A DNA stretch of 12,198 bases, from contig JASANZ010001728.1 of the NCBI GenBank assembly GCA_030849805.1, forward strand, positions 1 to 12,198. The letters run 5' to 3'. The translations under genes and the position numbers were made by a program. Position 1 is the stretch's first letter. Each line of letters starts with the position of its first letter. Shown piece by piece: positions 7,369 through 12,198 of the stretch. The notes beneath the pieces are model-generated. The model searched no databases, was not told the origin of the DNA, and saw nothing but the letters and a program-made list of their open reading frames with translations. The DNA is from Sergeia podlipaevii. Its lineage: Eukaryota; Euglenozoa; Kinetoplastea; Trypanosomatida; Trypanosomatidae.

Positions 7369-8915
7369 GATCGCAACAGCAAAAAAGGGGGGGGCCAAAT
7401 AGTGTGTGCACTTAAAGCGATGTGCTGGCGCAAATAGTAACAGTAATAATAGAAACTTATAAAGCCAAAAAAGAAACAAAAAGAAAAGAAAAGGAAAAGG
7501 GAAAAGGAATGAATGGCACAAGTAGGTATCTTCCTCCTCTCTCTCTCTCTCTTCCTCTCCTCGCGTATCTTACATACAAAGAAACAAAAGGAAAAAAAAA
7601 AACGATTGACAGCACTAGAAAAATAAAGAAAACTATTGAGATACCTTAGCTAATTATAACAAGCAAACAAGCAAACAAACAACAACAAAGAGAGAGAGAG
7701 AGATAGTGCAAGGATTCTCTAGCGTAATGTTCTATAAGCTGCTTTGCTAAGAAAGTAAGTAAGTAAATGTATATGCGTGAGTATGTATATATACAATTAG
7801 CGTGTGTATTGTTTGTGCGCCGCTTAATATATAAGAGACAGATGAATAGGAAGAGAAAGGAGAAAAAGAGAACAGTTTTCTTTAAATAAATAAAAATGTA
7901 TGCAAGGAGCAAGCTGGAGAAGGAAATGCTCAAGTTGGATTGATTATCTAATGGAAAAAAAAAAGTACATGTTATCCCCCCTACCATTATTCCACATCCT
8001 TTCTTTAGTTTGTGCCTTTGCTTTATTGACGATGGGAGAGCTGCGACATATAGAAATAGCACACAGCAAGCAGTGATCACAGAAGCACGCCGCGCGCAAA
8101 CCATATGCACGCAAGACACGCCCACGCTTAAACACGATCTTTCTCTATGCTAGTTTCTTTCCTTTAGACGAATTTGATGGCTCTTGCATTTGCTAGCGTG
8201 CTTCCCTCACTGACTTTGGTATATATCTTTTCTTTTCGTTAAAATTGTTCTCTGTCTCCTCTCCTTCGCCTCCTCATTTGGCAGCCACCACTCTTACCTC
8301 CCACTTGCACTCCCTACAGATGAATCCTTCACATCGCAAAGAAAATAATAAATAAATAAATAAATATATTTATAAGCGCGCACGAGTGTATTGCCCTTTG
8401 TGTACTGTAACAGCAATAGCAGCCAGTACCACTCCAAAGAAATAAACAAATAAATAAATAAAAGAGAAGATGAATATATATACAAAAATAAGTCTCAACG
8501 GCACTTTAGTTAGCTAGTTAGTGAACGTACCGTTATATATATATATGTATTACATATATTTTAAAATTTATATATATGTACGATTAGAAAAAAAGAAAAA
8601 AAAAAAGAAGAGAAGTGACGCTCATTATTCAACGTGGCTCACATCAATCAAAATCAGAAAAAAAAGTCTTTTTTTTGTAGATAAAAATAAACAACAAAAC
8701 AAAAGCAGTCAACACTAATAGCAAGGTAACGTATTAAAACAAACAAGCAATGAATATACCCCCCCCCCCTCCGTAGAAGAAAAAGAAAAAAAAATGTATG
8801 AAGAAGAAACAAAAAAAAAAGAGGAAGGTAACTGCGGTGGAGAAAACCCCCAACAGTGTTTCCTTTCCAGCTCTCTCTTTTTTTTCCTTCCCGTTTCTTC
8901 TTCTCCTTCTCACAC
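7369..8915. other. AT-rich spacer between XPRT and the kinase
   Basis: Apart from the direct repeat, this ~1.5 kb should hold the XPRT 3' UTR. I see no convincing gene. It contains a G run (7386-7394), (CT)n at 7537-7552, (GA)n at 7690-7703, AAGT units near 7754-7767, AAAT units at 8348-8365 and 8447-8462, an 11-base C run at 8759-8769 and long A runs. A purine tract at 8774-8829 reads as a pyrimidine tract on the transcribed strand, starting only ~90 nt past the XPRT stop. About 7975-8220 is less AT-rich than its surroundings. No tRNA, rRNA or retroelement motif was recognised. Confidence 0.75.
8526..8582. repeat. AT-rich inverted repeat (possible hairpin) in the XPRT 3' region
   Basis: CGTAC at 8526-8530 pairs with GTACG at 8578-8582. 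Inside these, a TATATATATATA arm faces TTTATATATAT across a short loop that contains TTTTAAAA. With a small bulge this could form a ~20-bp stem. It lies ~330 nt past the XPRT stop in the transcript direction, where trypanosomatid 3' UTRs often carry stability or translation elements. AT dinucleotide arms arise easily by chance, so a function is only possible. Confidence 0.5.
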
Positions 8916-9617
8916 CTACAGTTTCGACTGGTATTTCTTCTCCTCTCCGTCCTTGAGCTCAAAAATATGCCGGAGGTCACGGTAGCGATCATTTACTTCA
9001 AATCCATAGCCGATAATGTACCGGTTAGGCCCATCCAGGCACTTGTAATCCGCCTTAAAGGTGACCTTGCGCGCATCCGCGCTCTTGTCTACGAGCACGA
9101 GCATCTTCACTGTCTTTGGCTGATACAAGTCCTTTACGCGCTGATGGAAGAAGCGCAGAGTACGGCCGGAGTCACACACGTCCTCGAGCACCAGCACGTG
9201 CTTGCCTTTAAAATTCTCAAACTTAGGATTGGACAGAACAGTAATGGTGCCAGAGCTCTTCGTGCCGTCATTGTAGGAAGTCAGGCGCACAAAGTCGACC
9301 ACGTGAGGGAGGCCGCAGTCACCGAGATAGCGAATGAAATCCGCAGTGAAGATGTAGCTGCCCTTGAGAACGGAAAGAATGATAAGAGGGTTGTCGTAGC
9401 TAATGGGGACCTCAGCGCCAGAGGAAGCACCAGGCCTGGTGTCACGGTGAGTGAGGTTGCGGTACTCCGCAGCAATGCGCTCCGCCATGGCCTTGATGCT
9501 TGCTTGAATGGCGTCCTCGGTGGCGACTACTGCCGAGGCCATTGGGTATTCGCGGCCATCTACCACAACAATGCCCTTCTCATTGACGCTGTGCGTGCAC
9601 TTGTGAGGAACCTGCAT
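8916..9617 (-). CDS. XPRT: Xanthine phosphoribosyltransferase (XPRT), 233 aa
   Basis: It transfers the phosphoribosyl group of PRPP to xanthine to make XMP (hypoxanthine and guanine may be weaker substrates), in purine salvage. The N-terminus VDGREYPMAS (19-28), LKGSYIFTADFIRYLGD (84-100) and YIIGYGFEVNDRYRDLRH (200-217) match what I recall of trypanosomatid XPRT. The PRPP loop is LEDVCDSGRT (144-153), unlike the EDIVDSAIT of HGPRT in the next gene. The C-terminus SKL is a type 1 peroxisomal signal, indicating glycosomal location. Length is close to Leishmania XPRT (~240). The first ATG fits the conserved N-terminus; the stop is TAG. HGPRT lies 1,268 bp upstream on the same strand. The xanthine preference is inferred from homology, not from a residue I can prove decisive. 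Confidence 0.95.
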   Translation of the reverse strand: MQVPHKCTHSVNEKGIVVVDGREYPMASAVVATEDAIQASIKAMAERIAAEYRNLTHRDTRPGASSGAEVPISYDNPLIILSVLKGSYIFTADFIRYLGDCGLPHVVDFVRLTSYNDGTKSSGTITVLSNPKFENFKGKHVLVLEDVCDSGRTLRFFHQRVKDLYQPKTVKMLVLVDKSADARKVTFKADYKCLDGPNRYIIGYGFEVNDRYRDLRHIFELKDGEEKKYQSKL

Positions 9618-10885
9618 GATGTATATGTTAGTAAGTTCTCTTTTTTTTTCTTTTCGAATAGAACTATAAATATATATATGTAGGCTTCTACTGTTAATTT
9701 TGTATTGCGCTTATTGGTGGTATCGCACTGTAATGATTCCACGCAGAGGAGATAAAAGGCGGATGAAAGGAAAGGCAAAGGAATAGAAAAATTAATAATT
9801 GCATAATAAACGAGTATAGGTATCGTTGCGGACTGTACTTCTTACCGCTAAAGAAAGAACTTTTTTTTTTAGAGAGAAAAATCAAGAGGAAATAGCATAA
9901 GCAAGACAGAGAAGAGACCAAGTCAAAAAAAAAAAAAAATGTGTGGGAAACATGAACACATTCCACAATACATAAGAACAAAAAGAAAAAAAATAGAGAA
10001 AAGGAACAATATATGCCTTCTCTCCAGTTGGATGCCCTTTTGCTTTCCGCATACTCAAGTATATAAGTAAATCCACCTCGTTATATACATTTTTTAAAAA
10101 AAACCTTCTCTCTCCGTGTCTCCTTGATCTCTTGAAAAAAAAAAAGCTTGCTTGTGCTTCTCCCCTTTCGTTTCTTTTCGTTTCTTTTTCCCTCACACGC
10201 TCGTAAAAGTACCGCTTAAATAAATAAAAAAAAGCATATTCGAAGTTCAACAGAGAAACAAGTACTTCAAAAAAAAAAATTATTAATTATGCGCAGAAAA
10301 ACAAGAAAGTAATTTTTTTTTTTAAAAAAAAAAATAATAATAATAAAAGTTAATCAGAGCCCATAGCAGATACACACATACGTACGTTTCTCTTTGTACG
10401 CTGCGCGCATGCCTTTTTTTCATTTTCCAACCTGCTCCCGAGCAACTAGTAGTAATTCTACTCTCCCCCTCCTCCCCCCTCTCATCATCATCTTCTTTTT
10501 TTTTTTTACAAAAAAATTTCATTTCTTTCTTTCTGCATTTGGGCAACCATATCTTCAAGGTACGAGAATAACACACACACACACGTGCAAATGTGCAAAA
10601 CAGAAAGAGGTGGAGAGAGAGGGAGAAAAAAAGCAGAAGAGGTGAGTGAGTGAGCAAGGAAGGAAACAGTGACTCCAATAATACTTCCTCACTGATGCGT
10701 AGTGGCAATAACAATCACCTGAGCGTACCTTCCCTGCCTGCCTGCCCGCCATCTCCTCAAGTACCCCCCCCCCTCCCCCCGCATCAAGAGGGGACTCACT
10801 GGAAAATATTCTTCCACAATTCCTCAACAATAATCTCCCCATTCCATACTTCCCTCCCTCTATTTTTCTCCTCAGCATCAGCCGT
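9618..10885. other. AT-rich spacer between HGPRT and XPRT
   Basis: It should hold the HGPRT 3' UTR and the XPRT 5' leader. Open frames here have non-ATG starts or are made of homopolymer-coded Phe, Lys and Leu runs, so I see no gene. Visible repeats are (AC)n at 10571-10584, TAA units at about 10332-10346, TGAG units near 10641-10652, C-rich runs around 10764-10780, and A or T runs of 8-14 bases at several places. The long C-rich plus-strand stretch is G-rich in the transcript, just past the HGPRT stop. Confidence 0.75.
9728..9790 (-). promoter_or_regulatory. Predicted polypyrimidine tract and trans-splice acceptor for XPRT
   Basis: The purine-rich plus-strand stretch at 9743-9790 reads as a C/T-rich tract of ~48 nt on the transcribed strand. 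The first following AG lies at 9729-9728, which would give a 5' leader of about 110 nt to the XPRT ATG at 9617. Tract length, position and first-AG rule match trypanosomatid trans-splicing. The site is inferred, and later AGs remain possible. Confidence 0.5.
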
Positions 10886-11479
10886 CTACAGCTTGCTATT
10901 CTGGTAGTACTCCGGCTTGAGCACGCACACGTCGCGTAGCTCACGATAGGCTTCGTTAAAGTCCATGCCATACCCAATCACAAAGGCATGTGGGATGGTA
11001 ACCACGGGGTAGTCAACGTCAAAGGTCACCTTACGGCCGGCGGGCTTGTCGAGAAGCACAACTGTCTTGAGAGAGGCAGGTTTCTTGGCGTGGAACATGC
11101 GTTGCAAGTACTGTAGGGTGATGGCACTATCCACAATATCCTCAACAATTATCACATGCTTCTGCTCGACACTGTCGCGGACATCGAGGAGGAGGCGCAC
11201 CTGCCCAGATGTAGTCACACCAGCCCCGTAGGAACTAGCGCAGATAAACTCTAGCTTCACGGGGACACCCTCATCAGCCAAATAGCGGCACAGGTCAGCG
11301 GTAAAGAGAAAGCTACCTTTTAGCACACAGATAAGGATAAGGGGGTTCTCCACTGACAGATTGTACTGCTTGTAGTCGGCTGCGATCTGCTTGGCCACTC
11401 TCGTCGTTTCCTTCCAGATTTTCTCCTGTGACACTAGTGTCTGGCACGACATGGGGTAGTGGCGCGTTGGAGCACTCAT
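10886..11479 (-). CDS. HGPRT: Hypoxanthine-guanine phosphoribosyltransferase (HGPRT), 197 aa
   Basis: It converts hypoxanthine and guanine with PRPP to IMP and GMP, the main purine salvage step. Family motifs are complete: LKGSFLFTADL (53-63), the flexible loop with Ser83-Tyr84 (ASSYGAG), the PRPP-binding loop VEDIVDSAIT (112-121, with the Glu-Asp pair and Asp117), the purine-contacting DKPAGRK (144-150, with Lys145), and AFVIGYGMDFNEAYRELRD (165-183). The C-terminus SKL is a glycosome import signal. It is slightly shorter than Leishmania HGPRT (~211) because the N-terminal lead before NYPMS-like HYPMS is short. The ATG at 11479 is the first in frame; the stop is TAG. It is transcribed ahead of XPRT on the same strand. 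Catalytic role is firm; relative base preference is not shown. Confidence 0.96.
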   Translation of the reverse strand: MSAPTRHYPMSCQTLVSQEKIWKETTRVAKQIAADYKQYNLSVENPLILICVLKGSFLFTADLCRYLADEGVPVKLEFICASSYGAGVTTSGQVRLLLDVRDSVEQKHVIIVEDIVDSAITLQYLQRMFHAKKPASLKTVVLLDKPAGRKVTFDVDYPVVTIPHAFVIGYGMDFNEAYRELRDVCVLKPEYYQNSKL

Positions 11480-12198
11480 GGCTTATCTGGTGCTGTTGTT
11501 GTTTATAGAGAAGAAGAAAAAAAAATAGTTAAGTATATATATTTTTGTATATATATAGAGTGTGGCACACTGGGGCTTTTTTCCTCCCTTCTTTGCTTGA
11601 TAGAGTACGGGTGAGTGGGTATACAATCTCTCGCCCTCTCCCTATTGCTATTGTTTTACTCTGTGAAGAGCAGCTGCTGTATTTTTATTATTATTACTAC
11701 TATTTGTGCTTGCGTGTTTGATTGTATCTGCTTAAACGACCTTCGTTGCTGTAAGTGTGTTCTTGAAAGATGTTGATGATTAAGAGTTGATGATCACTAC
11801 TTACGCGTACGACGCGTTTTGAATGTATGCGACCACTCGCTATGTGGTAGGCCAGATCCAATAAGGAATAGTAGACAAACAAAATGAAGCGAGAGGAAAA
11901 GAAAGGAGTTATGCATCACTTAAAAAAAAAAAAGCATCAGCTGTGCCCACTATCCCTCGTCCTCCATCTTTATAAACAAATAAATAAATATATATATATA
12001 TATATGTATTATTCTAAGCTGGTATAGTTGTGTATATAGTTGAGATAAATAATAATAATAGCACGGCACTCTATCACCTTTTACCCTTCTCACTCTTACT
12101 GGGGGCTTTGCTGTTGCTGTTATTGTAGCGCTGTCAAACGAATGGGAAAAAAAAATAAAAAATAAAAATCATACAATGCTCTCACACTCCCTCCACCC
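11480..12198. other. AT-rich 5' flank of HGPRT, no gene seen
   Basis: This ~720-bp stretch is upstream of HGPRT in the transcription unit and probably contains the 3' UTR of a gene beyond the window. It has TTA/TTAC units near 11684-11702, an A run at 11921-11932, AAAT then (TA)n at about 11979-12005, AATA units near 12047-12060 and A-rich DNA near 12145-12168. Two ACGCGT sites lie 3 bp apart (11803-11808 and 11812-11817). Open frames are short and have no recognised content. Confidence 0.7.
11493..11525 (-). promoter_or_regulatory. Predicted polypyrimidine tract and trans-splice acceptor for HGPRT
   Basis: On the minus strand, nine or so T residues followed by CTTCTTCTCT (11525 to ~11508) precede the first AG at 11494-11493, across an A/C-rich gap without another AG. 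This gives a leader of about 13 nt before the ATG. Such short leaders occur in trypanosomatids. AGs at 11488-11487 and 11483-11482 are even closer. Inferred from pattern only. Confidence 0.5.

Noticed and set aside
7369..8915. tRNA, snoRNA, CRISPR array or retroelement in the spacers
   Set aside because: I found no tRNA arm motifs, no evenly spaced repeats with unique spacers, and no reverse transcriptase or transposase coding. The repeats are simple microsatellites.
8856..9683. Plus-strand open frame of 275 codons
   Set aside because: It lies antisense across XPRT, whose protein is unmistakable on the minus strand. The antisense translation shows no known family motif.
9882..10714. Several minus-strand frames of 95-130 codons in the HGPRT-XPRT spacer
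   Set aside because: They are made of Phe, Leu and Lys runs from A/T homopolymers, overlap each other in different frames, and have no family motif.
200..11479. A new multi-gene system joining the kinase and the purine enzymes
   Set aside because: Co-directional order is the default in trypanosomatid polycistronic units, and nothing in the sequence links the kinase to purine salvage or glycosomes; it has no SKL-type end.

Overview
The window is nuclear DNA from a trypanosomatid (kinetoplastid protozoan). It carries three intron-less genes on the minus strand, separated by AT-rich spacers. Pyrimidine tracts, read on the transcribed strand, lie just 5' of each gene, as expected for polycistronic transcription with spliced-leader trans-splicing. 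The proteins support this. An adjacent HGPRT/XPRT pair, both ending in the glycosomal import tripeptide SKL, is a trypanosomatid hallmark. A very large protein kinase rich in Ser, Ala, Gln and acidic tracts is also typical. All three genes stop with TAG and have no internal stops, so the standard code applies. I cannot fix the genus. The coding sequence looks Leishmania-like, but the spacers are richer in A+T and homopolymers than I would expect for Leishmania.

In transcription order (right to left) the layout is as follows. 11480-12198 is 5' flank with no gene seen. 10886-11479 is HGPRT. 9618-10885 is a spacer. 8916-9617 is XPRT. About 7000-8915 is a 1.9-kb spacer with simple repeats, an AT-rich hairpin and a 189-bp direct repeat joined by a single N at 7179. 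200-6982 is a NEK-like kinase of 2,260 residues. 1-199 is its 3' flank, probably including the splice signal for the next gene.

HGPRT and XPRT together salvage hypoxanthine, guanine and xanthine into IMP, GMP and XMP, which purine-auxotrophic trypanosomatids need. They are diverged tandem paralogues with the same fold and a changed PRPP loop. The kinase has no visible functional link to them; shared transcription units in these organisms rarely imply shared function.

I see no clearly new biological system. The points most worth checking are the N-joined direct repeat (probably two overlapping contig ends left unmerged), the kinase with a ~195-residue insertion in its catalytic domain and a possible PB1-like C-terminus, and the SKL ends on both salvage enzymes.
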